Positions 26,857-42,907 of a stretch of 64,000 nucleotides of DNA are shown here, in pieces. The translations under genes were made by a program, and so were the position numbers. The DNA comes from Sipunculus nudus. Its lineage: Eukaryota; Annelida; Sipuncula; Golfingiida; Sipunculidae. How positions within the stretch are numbered: position 1 is the stretch's first letter; each line of letters starts with the position of its first letter. A model generated the notes under the pieces. That model had not been told where the DNA came from. It did no database searches and saw only the letters and a program-made list of their open reading frames with translations. The stretch is taken from contig CM049317.1 of NCBI GenBank assembly GCA_026874595.1, forward strand, positions 53,155,618-53,219,617, in the 5' to 3' direction.

Positions 26857-29800
26857 TAACATGTATCAATATGCTGTTGTTGGGAACGTTTTTCTTTTTT
26901 TGTTATGTGGAAATTTTGCTGTTCCAATTGTATCAAGACAGGGATTTATTTATCATATACGCCAATCAAGCCTACATTTAATACTGAACGACCCGATTCA
27001 TGTCTTTAGACAGTGAAGCTGCTTTCACTTTTCAGACTTTCACTAATCCGAAACCCCAAGCCCAAAATGGTTGTAATATGTTAATTTTGATTCCTATTTT
27101 TATATTAAAACCTTGAGTGTCGAGCTGTGTGTAGGAGTAGAGCAAGCACAGGACTCAAAAGATGGGGGGTTGTGAGTTTAAATTTCAGCTGAAGAGTGGT
27201 GATATTTTTCACGGTCACAAACGAGTACGCCTTTGGGGGGAGGGGGGGGGGGGTCCAAAATGTTATGGCCCGGAAATAGGGGTGATTATACACCTAGGAC
27301 TCGCAGGTGCGGTAGACGCTGGGCCTGGGTGACATCGGGATTCAAATATAACAGAGGATAGGAACCGATTGCTTCCGCCCTGTCACTAGACTAAAAAGTC
27401 ATCTGAGCTAAAGCAATCACTCTTTGTCTGTCATCCGTCTGTCCTTCCGTCTGTCCGTCTGTACGTTTACAAAGCACAAATCGTAACCGCTTCTAACTTG
27501 ACGCCCAGGGAGGTTCATGCAAAATCTCTTTGGAAACCTGAAATTAGGTCTCTGTTACCCATATTATCCGAGCTATGGGGGTTAAAAATATCCAATAGAA
27601 TAATAAAAATGTGATAGAAAAGCTCCATTATCTAAACAACTAATGCATTTATCACCATGATTCTTTGCATGCATATTGGCCATGGAGTCTTTCATTAGTT
27701 CCGGCAGACTGATGGCGCCACCTGGATTTTTTTTTTCAATTTTTTACCCATTTTTTTGTATATTTTTTAGACCTCCAAAGATGTGGTCATCTGTTAACAG
27801 AGCACAAATTGTAACCATTGGACCTAGTCACTTCGAACTTGACATCCAGGGAGATACCCCCCAGAATAATTAAAAAATTGACACAAAAGCTGCAGTATCT
27901 GAACAACTAATGCATTGATCACAATGATTCTTTGCATGCATATTGATCATGGAGTGTTTCATCAGTACCTGCAGACTTGTGGCACCATCTGGATTTTTTT
28001 AGAATTTTTACGCATATTTTCTCTATTTTTAAGACCTTTGGGGATGCGGTCATCCGTTAACAGGGCACAAATCGTAATCTTTTAACTTGACATCCAAGAA
28101 GTTTTTACTTTTAACCATATGATTTGAGCTATGCGGCTAAGAAGTACACCCCAGAAGTTATTAGCATAGTTATAAAAACAGTACCTTAAATTTGGCCACA
28201 CTTTGAGCATGGCACATTTTTTCCTATAAGTACTGTGGATTTGAATTTCACAGCATGTTTACATAAGGATTCAATCTGTTAAAATCTGAAAATTAAAAAT
28301 AAAGGCTCTAAAATACTGTATTTTAACTATTCTATAGAATGTTATTCATCTTTTTTCCAGCTTGTTTTATATCTGCACACATGATGAGCGACAGGCTTTT
28401 GGCAGCTGTTTCGGACCAAACAGTGAAAAAATGAAAAAGATGGGAAGGTGTAATGAAATACTGTTTCACTTTTATGTAATAACGAAGCACTGCGATAATA
28501 CTGACTTCATCACAGTTGGTCAAGGTGAGAATTTTATATGTTAACAGTTATAGTCGCCTATTTGGAAGTTTATTTGATTTTGTGCTTTTATTATATAATG
28601 TTGCCACAACATGATATGAACTGATATTGCCATTTTCAATTAAAACCACATGGAAATATCCAAAGAAGCAAAATCACTTTGTCCTATGGTCACTTTTAAC
28701 ACGATTCATACAGATTTGAAATAAAAATATCCTTCAGTTTGCGCTCCTCACGCAGAAGTTATACACTGCAGTTCTCCCAGGTACCCTTTTATTTTTTACC
28801 GCTGCTTTGTAAAGCAAGATTCTCTGGGTCCGATCACTAGGGTGAGTAAAGAATTGTAATCAGACCAATGAGAGCGTGGTATCGCATTGTGCATCCAGCT
28901 CCAAATTTTAAACATGCGACACCCGCTCTCAGTGGCCTGACTACACCGAAACACGTTGGTCCGATTCTTGGCCCTGTGCCAGAACCGATGAAATCAGACA
29001 TACGAGAGCGGGTGTCGCATGTTTAAAAAACTGGAGCTGGATGCACAATGCTACAGCATGTTCTCTTTTGGACTGATTTCAATTCTTTGCTCTGTGCCCA
29101 CCCTGATGTTCAGACCGAGAGAACCTTGCTATACATAACAGCGATTGAAAACAAAAGGAGACCTTGGTAGACTACGGTGTATACCGCTCAGTGGGGAGCA
29201 TACCTTGAGAAGAGATATTAAATAGATATTAAAGGTTTGACAACACTACTTATGTTGCTTGTTTTAAATTTTGTACCACTATTTAAGCAACACGATAGGC
29301 TTCTCAAGTCAAATTAAAATTAATTATTAAATCAAAATTTCACAAAATTGATCATCCCTAAAGAATAATGATAGTATGTGTAACGATGTCCCAGACAAGG
29401 CCGATGGACCGGCGTCACGTGTATATTAGCAGAAAAGTCCGGTTGGTGTCAACTTTTCTCTATGTCCCACTGGATGTATGCCGTACATTCTCAATATTTT
29501 GGAATCTGTTTTATTTTGTTAATTTTTTTTTTGTTAAATCATTATTATTTTTCTTCACTATATAATTTCGGGTGAACAAAACTTGGAGCTAGGCTGTCGT
29601 GTTGGCCGCAAACCATTCTAGCGGGACCGACGATTGTAACGATCACACGTTTGGTGAAGGTGTGTTTTATTAATCATTTTATTAAGCATATTAATTAATC
29701 ATCAAACGATTGGCGTTGGAGTCTTGGAACCCTACGGTTTTCAGCTAATCAATTACAATATTTTGAAAGCCTATTTCTAAAATGATTCTAATTTCGCAAA

Positions 29801-30968
29801 TGCCACCGATGTTTACTGCCGACGATGTTTAGGTGAAACGCATCTGTCTCTCGCGGGCAACGCGGTTTGTATCTGACTAGCATTCTTATTTCATAACATG
29901 ATATCAGGCTGCATCCTTATCAAACCTGAGCTTGTTTGCAATGCAATTTCTCTAAGATACCATGATGTATTTATCATAATAATAAAAACGCTCAATTGTT
30001 CCAAATGGGTGTCGGTGACTAGGCAAACTCTTGTACGATTTCTGGTTCGCACGTTCTCTGTGTGCAATTCACGCGGGATATGTAGCAATAAAGATAAAAA
30101 ATTATAAAGAAAATTCCATTGATAATTACCATGATTAATATAAATCGTCACTTCATATATTATTTTTTTTTGGTCTGGGGAAGCAATGAACACCTAAGGA
30201 TTACCCACTTTTTGCAAAATATGTGTACGTCTGTGTTATGGAACAACGATGAAACAGTTGGAATGATCATCTTAGTTAAGCATGATCGAGCGCTTAGCTT
30301 TTGGATGGTTGATTATTATTATTATTATCATTATTACAATTATTATTATTAGTAATATTATTATTAAGTCTCCCCTGGTCTGTGCTCAGAATGCATGCAG
30401 ATTAACATTCTAAAGGGCCATCTAACCGACACACGACAAAGGCAAATATGGGAAGTCAAGTTAATTGATAAATTTGACTCTTTAAGAAAAGGATTATATC
30501 GCGATGCCGGATTTTTGGCGCACTACAGACATTGAGGCCTGTCATAGTATAAATAGCACCAAACGACCCGACCATATAGATAATGACATTTTTCCTTGCG
30601 CATGCGTACACATCGCCGCCACTGTGTTGCGAGATCACCTCTCAAGCTTACGTACAATAATCTGCAGTAAACTACAGGCACCATCAACTTGTGCGTTAAC
30701 TTACTAATGCTTACTATTTAATGTATTTAATATACTATTGATGCCTATGTTAACTCCAGTCATTTATATAAAATCATGGACTTACACAACCATATCGCTG
30801 TTATACTAATTGTCAATCGTCATTTAGCCCATGAAAATTACTGATGAACTTCAAACCATTAGTGAGTGAGAGATAACTGAACAATGACCCACTCCGAACC
30901 TGGGTCAACATGGTACTGGTTATGGTTTTTATAAATTGTTAATCACACACACACACACACACACACAC

Positions 30969-31038
<70 letters not shown>

Positions 31039-31179
31039 TTTCAATACATATACCACCTGACACCTGATGAAGGCACACTAAGCTTCAAATCTCGTGATTC
31101 TAACAACATTCATCTAATGATCGGGTCGCATCCCGTGAAACAGTCTGTCGTGAATTTACAGTGTTGTTTTTCGTCTGTG

Positions 31180-31217
<38 letters not shown>

Positions 31218-31753
31218 TAAACGTAACAACATGTTGGTTTTCCAGTGTCTCATTTCGTCAACCGTAGGCATTTTCTTCACAATGACCAGGTAGATGGATG
31301 CTTGGTAGACCGGTATGTTCCAGAGCGACACTTGAGGGGAGGCGTTCCTAAACCCACCCCGGAATCCTGTAGTCTATTCTGCTCCAAAAGAGGGTTCCTG
31401 TACGCGGCGGGATCTTCTGGGTATGACATTAATATATAGAAACTAATGGTACTAAACGAATTTCAAATTAAAAGCCAACTTCAAAGTTCCTCGCTATTTC
31501 ACTGTGTAGCCTCCAGATGGCAATGCATTTGGTATACTAGTATATACTTTTTTATTAAGATATGTAGGTTCGTATATGGATCCGTTTTTAATCTCGTCAT
31601 ATTCTATTTCTAATATTTAGTTAGGTTCTTAACCAGATTATCAATAACAATTATAAAATTGTTAACATTGTTCATTTATTGTTCTCTCACCCTTGTATTC
31701 GTTTTATATATATAATGGATGACTGTTATGTAACACCTAGTATATATGATACA

Positions 31754-31800
<47 letters not shown>

Positions 31801-34079
31801 AATATATATAATCTGATATATTGTTTTAATAACTGACAAATAATATAAGCCTATTAGATATTTGACTCAATGTTCTGACTTGGCATCATCACAACCAACT
31901 GCTTTTAGGAAGTACTGCACCTGTATGAATGATTACGGGCTGTTTGGTTCCGGGGAGAACTGTACAACAAAATGGCCAGGGGACTGGCAGAACCACAATC
32001 CCTGTGGGAATGCCGAGGCCCCTCACCTGTACAGTGTGTACAAGATCTTAAACTTCGACGATGGTAAGACACAGTGTTCTCATACATTAATGTCTTTATT
32101 TAAAAATTAAAAAAAATATATTAAATTTCAATAATTTTCCTCTGACAACAAACATGCTTTTGTTCAAATGATGGACATATACACCAGCAAATTGTTCTTA
32201 ATATTAACTAACTACTATTGGAGCTCTGGAGGCTGTGTTGGTTATTGTAGTCTGGAACTTGGTGATTATTTTATAAACTTAATTATTATTTCACAATTTG
32301 ACACAAAGCTGATCAGGGACCAACGGTCTAATCTGAGGTGTTAAACTTCATAACGAAGCCATCATTTATATTTTCAAAATCTTTTGATTCTGCTAAAACT
32401 TGTGGCCAAGTGACCAGGCGTCTGGTATGGGCTGGCAGTTTCGCTTTGATAGTTATGATTTAGAATATTTATATCTCTAAACAAAAATTCACGAGTTGTA
32501 AAGGTGTAGTTGTTTAATCATGTGACCAGTGATTTTGACCTTCAACAACAGGGTTGATATCTTGTAAAAAAAGTGAAGTTGTTTAATCATGTGACCAGTG
32601 ATTTTGCCTTCAATAATAAGGTTCATATCTTGTAAAAAAATAGACTGTTTACTCATATATTGATTTTATAACATTACTTTTTCAAGGTATGGTTTTAATT
32701 TTATTACAGTTAATTAGGCTTATGACAAGTTCTTCATTAAACCATACTATTTGGAACTAGAAATCTGCATTCGAAGAAATGCAGGCCTCCGCCATTTTTT
32801 TTTTTTGGGGGGGGGGGGGGTCCGTCTTGTGGTATGCTCCCCAATATCCGTGTTTGCATTCCAATATTCTCAGGTTCATTTCTGCATAAGTGATTCTTCG
32901 TTTTTCAATATTCTTTTATGTTGATCCTGAATCCGGATCCTGTGTTGGATCATACAAAAATACAATCGATACTTCATTGGCCCATTCCGGAAATGGCCTG
33001 AAAATTTCATGAGATTCCGTTCATAATTGAGTTTTGTTACAAACAAACACACACAAACACACATACAATTACACGTGCGTGCGAACGGGACTGGTGGACC
33101 CAATTAATTTGTCAGCTACAAATACTGTCAAATTTCAATGGATACTCCACAGTGGAACAGACTGTTGGAACATGTCCATTTACACATCTGAAACAATTCT
33201 GAAGCTGAGTAATCCTAAGGATACTAGGGGATACCTGGACCACTTTGGGCCTGGTTTTACTCAATCCATATAACGTCAAATATTCCGTACTTTCACCAAA
33301 CATTTTCCAGTTCTTAATTGACGGAAATGAAAATTCTACCGGAATTATAGCTCTAGAACAGGGTTTCCAAGTCCTTAAAAGCATGATTTCATAAAGTTAA
33401 GAAAAAGTCTTAGAAAGTAAATTGCTGAAAGTGAGAGATCCCTATAGAACAGCAATGCAGTTAATTGATTGTTCTTCAGAAGATTGTTTTTTTGCGAGGG
33501 AAGAAAATGTAGTATTTTAAACATTAAATTGAAAAAGTCATAAAAATTAAATTGCTGAAAGTGAGAGAACCCTATAAAACAGCAATGCTGTTAATTGACC
33601 GTTCTTCGGAATATTATTTTGCGAGTAAAGAAAATGTAGTCTTTTCTAATAGTTATTTGAAATGGAGCCCCTCTGTCATCATGTGATATTGACATTTTTC
33701 AGACCGCCTGAAACAAGTGATCAGCCCACAGTTTCAGGGTGTCTGGTTCACCAGTACTCTGCCGCCTCGTCAGATTATCATCTACGAATACCAGGTGTTT
33801 ACTAGAACGATCCCCGAGGTCACAGGTACGAGCAGTAGTTGACCTTAAAAGCTCCTCACCTAAACATCAGCAAAATAAATTTTAAATGATTACCTTGCAA
33901 ACTGTGATATATTGTTATCATTAAGACGAGTCATGCATTTAAATATGGAACACTAATTACAATGTTGTGACTTATCTCGAATGATTTATTATTTATTAAT
34001 ATATAAACATGTGAAATAAGACCACCTATGGGACTAGCTAAAAGTGTCTTCATTCACCGGTGCTCTTATTAGATAGGTC

Positions 34080-34131
<52 letters not shown>

Positions 34132-34226
34132 AAAGGGTATACACAGGGTATATACCACTGGCAGTGAACCACTTTTCTGTGTATACCCTTTCCATCTATA
34201 TAAAACAATGAACCAGCATGGCTATT

Positions 34227-34263
<37 letters not shown>

Positions 34264-37200
34264 GACTTTTGATTTAACTGCCTGGCCTGTAAGACTTTTT
34301 TTATGCATACCACAACCTTTTTAATACTACAGAACCAGACGACATGGAACTGATAGAAGCAGACGAAATTCTCCAGATAAGCGAAAACCTCCTAAGAATT
34401 AGGCAACATTGGTATGTATACAAGGACACCGTTTAGGATAACCAGTCTTTTTGTAATGATCGGGTACAAAGTCTATAAGACATTTACAAGAGGTTTCACT
34501 TTCTATCAGTTAATTCGGGATTATTTTATCTTGATGTGTCATTCAAACATACATAAGCCAACTTTATCCAGTTTATGAAACTTTATGAAGTTTGAACATT
34601 CCGAGTGGAATTTTATCAAACCTTTATTAATAATTGGATATATTTTGGCCCGTGTCCATTAAAGTTTATAAACCATATTCTAACCAGACCGACCTATACT
34701 TATCACATGTCGTTGAGAATATTTAAGGAGAAATGTTCGGTCTTGTTAAGTCAACGGATTGCGATGTCCGTGTGATGAAACCAGGGCTTCAACGACCATG
34801 CATGTACTTGTTTTAAGTAATATTTACTCTTTGTCATGATATGCAGTTATTTGCTTATAAATATGATGCACGTTTAGTTCACTCATGCACATTAGTTGAA
34901 ACTGTTCTGTCGTGATAGGTCACAGGATGGCAAGGACCACCACGCCTGTATGATCATAGAGAGAGCCAAGCACGGAAATACTGCCTTTGTTACTTATATC
35001 CTAGGTCAGTATCACCTCTCCGTACAGACCAACGGATATCTATCTACTGACGTACACACATGGTATTAGCTTTGCCAGGGCTTTAGTTTTATGTTTGCTA
35101 CTAACATTCGTAAAATAAAACGAGATTCCATTTTCTTATCTCAGTGCCAAATGTTCGTTCAGAGCGATGTGAATTAGTTATATGATTTTTCGCTAGAGGA
35201 CAGTACCTGTTCTGAGCAATGCGCCACAGCAAAGAGCAAGACAGCTCTGTCAGCGGGAGGAATTATAGTCCCAACCACTGCATCGACTTAGCCAGTCTAA
35301 CATGGTATCAAAGAACAAGAGACCACTGTGTTAACAGGGGGGGGGGGGGGGGTAAATCTTCGTGATTGTCACTTTTAAGTGTTTTCCATTGTTCCATTTT
35401 CGCGATATTACTTTACGATAATAAACACAGATTATACCCATAACGATATAAAAATTTTATTTGAACGCAAAATCTGATCAATTTGACAAAAAAATAAAAT
35501 CTAAGGAAACGTGGGAAGCCGAAAGAATAAAAATTCTTGTTGATTATTGGCAGATTGCACAACATATCTGATATTATTTGTTAAATCACTCTTTGGTTTA
35601 CGGAAGACATTAAAAACGTGTCATTTTTTTTTATATCAACCGTTCAACTTTTATGGATAACGTGAATAAGCTGCCAGTGAGGCTTTTGAATAAGGCACTG
35701 CAGAAGCGGATCCGGGGATGGGGGGAGGGGGTCCGGACCCCTGCCCCCACCCCTTTTTCATTCGAAGCAACCTTTACAAAATTTTTCGGCCTGGACCCCC
35801 CCCCCCCCCCCCCCCCCCACACCCCTTTTTCCGGATCTAGGGACCTTTTCTTTAGGTTTTTCATTAGTCTTGGGTTGAACCCCCCCTTCCTAAATCCTGG
35901 ATTCGCCCCCGCACTGTTCTCCTGTGTAGATGTGACATATTATTTACGATGGTTTTACATTCGTGATAATTTCCCTTTCGCAGATATCGCGAATATGAAA
36001 CCCTGGCGAATAAAAAGCCAACCATAGTATTCGTTTTGACAATACATGCAATTCACTCTTGTTGGACGTATTATTACATTTAGCGTTAATAACTTACCAA
36101 AGCATTTTTTTTAATTTAGTCAAGCAAATTTTTCCGATGTCAATCAGTCCACTAATACGGCCTGTTGTTATGATCTTAAACAATCTGAACTGTAGATGTA
36201 GACCTCAGGTTCGTGGTGGATTTCAAGTTTATTTGAGTCTATAAATGTGTATATGCTTCTGCCGTTGTAAAAGCTGATAAACTGAAACTAGGTATTTATC
36301 AGTATACCTTGTTAACAACACAGGTAGAAAGTAAACGCTTTAACAAGTATGAAACATCTGTATGTCTAACAGAAATTTCCGAATTTTGAAACTCCAACTA
36401 GTTGGATTTCAATAAGTCTTCTGATTGAAACTACCGCGCATGTAACGGTAGTTGGTGTTGATACTGCGATATTAGATTTGAGAAGCGCAGGTGTTCCTTG
36501 GCAAAGCACATGATATAACTGTTAATATAACTGCACTGATATAGGGTTAACGAGTTTTGCTATTATATTTCAGCAAACACAAACAGGAGCACTAACCCAT
36601 GCTCCATGCGAGAAAAAGAAAAGCTTCTGGTGAAATTCTCCCAGTTTGTTATGAGCAGTAAGTAGATTAATTTTTTTAGAAGAAGCCAGTAACATCAAAC
36701 CATTTTGATGGCTTTTATCAAACTACATTACGACATAAGGCAGTACACCAGATTAAACACGATATATCATTCATAGATCTATATTAATTCTTGTTGACCT
36801 CTGGGCTGAATTTTATTCAGCGATGCTACCCTAAACTGTATTGGAACGCTATTGGAGACACCCCCACCCTATCACCCCACCCTTCCGACGGCAGCAAACG
36901 TATGGAAAGCGTTATCATACATGTTAAATGTAGTTATTTGAATAAACAAACAAACATAATAAATAAACGATTTTCTTAAACTAAAACATGTCTATAATCC
37001 TTACTAGGATTCATGAAAAGTTTTATATATGATTTATTTGTAACTCCGAAGAATAGATCCATCAATTTAAACTCTAGTAGGCATATGCTATATTCCATTA
37101 CCTGTGACTAATGTTACCAAAATAATAAATAAAACCGTCATCCCATTATTATATCCAAAAAACAGTGTTTCTCATGCTACTTTGCCTGAAAATATGAACT

Positions 37201-40200
37201 TGGTGCCAGTTTATTTTTTTTCCCTGTGTTTGCACAAAATATAATGCAACATCCTCTTACGTGCAAAATTTTATTTCTCTAATCTCCAGACCTGACAACG
37301 CGTGAAAAAAGGGCTTACTGATAATTCATCATTGCAGCTGCAACTTGCTCATAAAAAATCTGAAAACAATATAAGAGCAGTCATTAATCAGTAACTGGAC
37401 TGTGTGTAGGTTACCCTTTTTCAAAGTCACTTTGTGTAATTTCACACGATTTTATTCACCAAGGACAAAAGTGTTTTAAAAGCCAAATATTTAACTAAAT
37501 TAAGTCATTTTTTTGGTATTTTAAATTATTTGAAAAGAAACGGCAATAACTTAAATCGAAATATGATGGAGTTCGTCCGAAGTTAATGTGGTCCATGTAA
37601 CATTTCTGGAAATTAAGTTTTCCATGTCTTATTTTACTCCACAATGATTAATTTAGGCTGTATTATCAGGATAATGTTATCTCTTTTTACAGGAAGACCA
37701 GTGCCTGAGGAGGTTAGTCATGAACTCAAAGCGTGTTACTACCTGGATTTAGTCGACCCCATCATGTATTCAGCCGTCATGTTTAACAACGAGGCTGTCG
37801 ACGAATCAGAGTGCGCCAGATTCTGTTACGTCACAGGGTTGCCATATGCCGCAATAATGCTGAAGTATGTCCACTTATTCGGCTCGTTCCTGAACCCTTT
37901 AAACTAAATGCAGTGTCAAGTTATCCTTTATTGCTTCCGCCACGTTCGTGTTCATTCCCGTCCAAGTGTATGTTTGTTTGTTTACAACATATAACTCGCA
38001 TTATCATGAACGAAATCTCCTGAAATGTTAAGATTTTGATGTGGATCCGGCACATCATCCGGATTAAGGATTTACTTAAAAGGATATTCACAAATATGCA
38101 GCCACATATGCACGAATGAACCTTGGAATATGGGCAAATAACTGAATGAAAACAGTTTGGGAGCATCCCAAAATACGGACCTCCTATATGGCAGAGGCTT
38201 GCAATCCTTAGAATGCAGATTTCTATACTGTATAATGAATAATTTATGAAAGTTCGGGATAAAGGATGTGATGTTCATACATTTATACTTGAATGTAACT
38301 TTTTGTGCAGGAGTGGAGAATTTCAGATGATTCTGAGGCGAGACCGTTTCATAACATGCACATTGACCCACAGCGTATTCAAATGTCCCACCTAGCTTTC
38401 CAAAATGATTTCTTCTTATGTTATGTTAAGTCTAACAATGTATACAATGCCTTTGTTTTATATGGACCCTGAATGACCGGAAACATTATTTTGATCATTG
38501 TACAGTTTCATATAAAAAGGGGATTCACAGATTTCTTTTGTACCATATTTTACATCCATAGATGTAAATGTGCTACTAGTCTAAAAGGCGTAAAATGAAC
38601 CGTGATTACATGTACCGACAAATACAGCTCAGTGCCAGCTCTCGGTCAGGGAGCCTTAAATAAGTTATAAACTTTGCTGCGAGGTGGCAGTATCTGTTCT
38701 TAGCGTTGCAACACGGCAAGAGGAAGTTTGATGGCTCTGTCAGTGGGAGGAATTAAGTCTTAAATATTGCATCTACTCAGCTAGTCGATTATTCCATGGT
38801 TCACCAGGGTAAAGCACGTTAAGGGAGACGTAATCATTTTCTTGGAATGAATTTGCAATTAAAATAAAGGTACTTTTCATTGATCAAACACCAACATGTC
38901 GAACATTCTAAATATTCTAAAGTACGATCACGAAAATGCATATTCCTTGCAGTATTCAACGGAATGTTCATTCCAAGACTCTCCCTCATACCTAGTCCCT
39001 TGCGGGAAAGCGTCATCAGGTTGCAGGTTGATTTCCCCTAAGGTTCCAACATGAATTATGCAGGTGTAGATTGAACACAACGTAGATTTTACGGAGTATC
39101 TGAAGTAACACTGAAAACCAATCAATATATATGATGGTTCTATGGAGGAGGACAATTATTTAAACGTCTCCTGATTAGTGAAATAAATGCTGGATAAAAA
39201 ATTCACAGGTTACAGATCATGCTTGTGTTCACACTCCGCCATTCAATATAGTATCCATTATCAAGACACCAAAATCAAAACTGTGACTGGAAATCGCGGA
39301 TAAAATTCTTTTGGTATGAACGAGCACCAAAAGTCTAGTATGATAGTATTGAACCCGAAACAAATTGCAACAGAAATGAAACCAACCGTATTTTTCCAAG
39401 AAAATTCTGGATAATAATATGTCAGAAGTAAAGAATTTATCACCTGAGAAAGCTAATTAATTCGATGCTTTTAATTGGCTAATTAACGATTTAAATATCT
39501 GCACACTATCATATTAAGCATGCTTTTAACCCTGTAAGTGATCATTTAATTGAGAGATCGCTTCATTGCCTGTCTATTGAATTTGACCAACATGTAAATG
39601 TTACCAATAATAACAATTTTAAATATACTGACCAGGCCTCACAAATAACATTTGCCCGCTCATCTGAGGGGTTGAGAATATTGTGAGATATCTACTCACC
39701 GATTGTCTGAATGTTGTCCGCTGGGCTTACGATACATCAGACCTTGCCCTTCACAAAGTCTAAGGTATATCCCATACAGGATAAATCACATAGAAATAGG
39801 AGCAGAGTATGTTTTATATCACGATATGTATCATTGGCTTATACAGATCATGTAAAATGATTAGACTACAAGCCATTGATGGCCAGTTTTAGGCAAGAAG
39901 GTTGTAACCATAACCTGGTTAAAACTGCTCCGCCTAAAACAGGTTTTAGGCACCAAAAGTGCCTTAACTTATTTTTGTTTAAATATATGACATAAAAATT
40001 TATAAACCAAGCAAACTGACCGGGATGATGCAGTCACATGGTTTTGCTAGTAATGTTATTAGTAATGCATGATTTCCTGTTGAATAAGTTTACGGTATGG
40101 TCATTCTTTTATTGGCAATAATGCAGTCTGTTTATACTTAATATTACCTGTACAAGTGTATCAGTAAAAGAATTCCACAATGGCATGCAAAGTTTGGAGA

Positions 40201-42843
40201 ATTCAGAACATGATTTAAGGATACAAGCTGAAACTAACTGTTGCGGGGTAACATAAAAGCTGAAACTAACTGTTACGGGGTAACAAAAAAGCTGAAGCTA
40301 ACTGTTACGGGGTAACATAAAAGCTGAAACTAACTGTTTTGGGGTGACATAAAAGCTGAAACTAACTGTTACGGGGTAACATAAAAGCGGACCGAACTGT
40401 CTCGCTAGTGAAGCTAGTTTTGGGGGCTCGTCCAACGTGACGGTAAACTTTGTGGCCCAGGGAATAAGCTCACCAAAGTGTGACTCCTGGGATAATTAGC
40501 CTGGTTCTGATAGCAGAGAGGTGGTGTGTTACGGGGTTACATAAAAGCGACCGAACTATCTCGCTATCGAAGCTTGCTTATCTAGCGAAGCGGTTTGAAC
40601 GCTTGACAAGTTGACATGCGCGCCATCGACATGGGTTCCAATACCGGGTCGGCCAAATGTTTCCCCTGAGCAAAATCTGTCTTCGTAACACTAACAGAGA
40701 ACAATATATTTGTAGGAAACATTGTTACTGTGGTTACGGCGCCTTAGACAAGGTCAAGGACCGTCGCTGTCAGGTTTTGTGTGGCGAGAAGAACACCTCC
40801 TGTCACCATAAGACCTTATCGACCAGGAGGACCATGCGGCTCTACAGGGTCGGTACGTGATCAAGAGAACATTCACTAGAGCATTTGTCTTGTCTGATAT
40901 GGCTGTATACTGTGGCTGACTTTTTTTTCGAGAGGGTTTCAAATTATCGCTAAAATAAAACTTTCGTGAATAAGACGCCATATCTGCACATGTGAACAAT
41001 AGTTTATTCCATAGCCTCAGTGGCAACTCACGTAGCGTGCCGGTAGCGTCAGTATTAGCATACATGCTATTCTACACGTAATTTAGAATTATTTCAAATA
41101 TCTCACACTATTGCTGGAAGAATTTCCACCTGTTCGATGATCCCGTTGCTTTTCGTCAATTGTTAAGATTGTGCGTGCATATGAGGAACATGATATCATT
41201 ATAATTATAAACATTGTTACTGTATGGCAGCCTCTGTGGAGGCCGAGGCCCTAAAGCCGTACTATATACATTATTATGAAGAATACCGTGGATAAGGGCG
41301 GCAAATTTGATGTAGAGATCATGTTCATGGAATTTAATATTATGTTAATTCGAAAGTCAGTTGTGGACATGGGATCATGAAATATTCATGTGAATCTATG
41401 CATTAACATTCATCTGGACTATTCATTGCCAGAATCCCTGAAACAAACATTGTACTCGTGGAAAGGTAAAAAAGTAGTCATTAAAGAACTGTAGTATACC
41501 TGGCATTAATGCGTTATTATAAACTCTGATTTCAGTCCACTTTTGTGGTCCGGGCACGGACACGGATACTTTTCGGATGTTTTTCCACTTACAATAATAC
41601 TTTGTCCATACCCCACTTAAGTCGTACTTTTCCCATATTAAACACACTGGGTAACAGTTAAAATACGTATAACTGTAGCTAATGGTGATGTCTAGTCAGA
41701 TAACAAATTGGCCAGGCTCACTCTTTATTAAATATAATATATTAAAATGTATTAAATACAAAACGTGTATATTTAGAGCATTCTGGAATGAAGACGATAA
41801 ACCTCTCTCCGCCCCGATTACCCATATAAATATCTGTATGTGGTCACATGGGAATTAATATATGAGAACTGGTGACCTAGCTATGGTACATGGTTAGGGC
41901 TCTTCCGAAAACGAAATGACGTGAAAAAATGGAGTACCCGTACGGAGCCGGATGGGGAGCCGTTCAGGGTCAGAGGTATCAAAAGGACAAATTTACATAA
42001 TAATAAATATACATGCAGTATGGTCTTTTCTCCTTTTGGTAGTATGGTATCTGCCAGTATTTCGTCCTAGAACTTTTGGAGTCCTCCTGGTCACACGTGG
42101 AATAAGCTTTTTTTAAAATTTTCTTCTAATGTTTCAGAGTTAGCGCGCATGCGCATTTCGTACCTATGGTCACGAAGTCTTGTTATGGTAAACAGATACA
42201 TGGACTGTATTTACATACACACAGAAACATAACAGACAGCGTATAACACATGTGACTTAGTATGTCCGTGTGCCTGGGTTATTTTGTGCTAGAAAACTTT
42301 TGTATTCAGCCTAAATTAACTGACGGCTTGAGATAATACACGTATATTGCAAATATTTATGTACCTTTATATCGCCGCATGCATCACAATTATTCATGTC
42401 CATACAAACGGAAACTGCCGTCTATTTTATCATACTTTAATTCCAACCGCATCCGTGTTCATATCCGTATCCGTACTCGTGTCCGGACAAAGGGAAACAT
42501 AGCTTTATTTGTATATTTTCGGAATACAAATGGCAATTTCTTTTTCTTTAAGGTGGAGTTCAGTTGCCAAGCCTTCCGTCAATAGGCTGTTTTCAGTTAA
42601 CAGCTCTTCTTCGTGATCAATGTGGAATCAACACTCCTCAGCGGTCCACAGACTGCTATATGATGAAGTCATATCCTGACTTCATGAGTCCAAAAATCTG
42701 TGCCCAGCTTTGTCCAGGCGATGAAGCGTTCATTTACATTCTCAATAGGTGAGAAATTGACTTCACGTGACACTGACACTGATTTTTCCAAGAAATTACG
42801 TTATACAGTCTTTGGGCAGAAGGTCACTATGTCAACAAAACCA

Positions 42844-42907
<64 letters not shown>

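Noticed and set aside
35653-36027. 124-codon frame with a poly-Pro stretch
   Set aside because: Covers the 35702-35909 MITE and its C-run; no exon boundary or homology.
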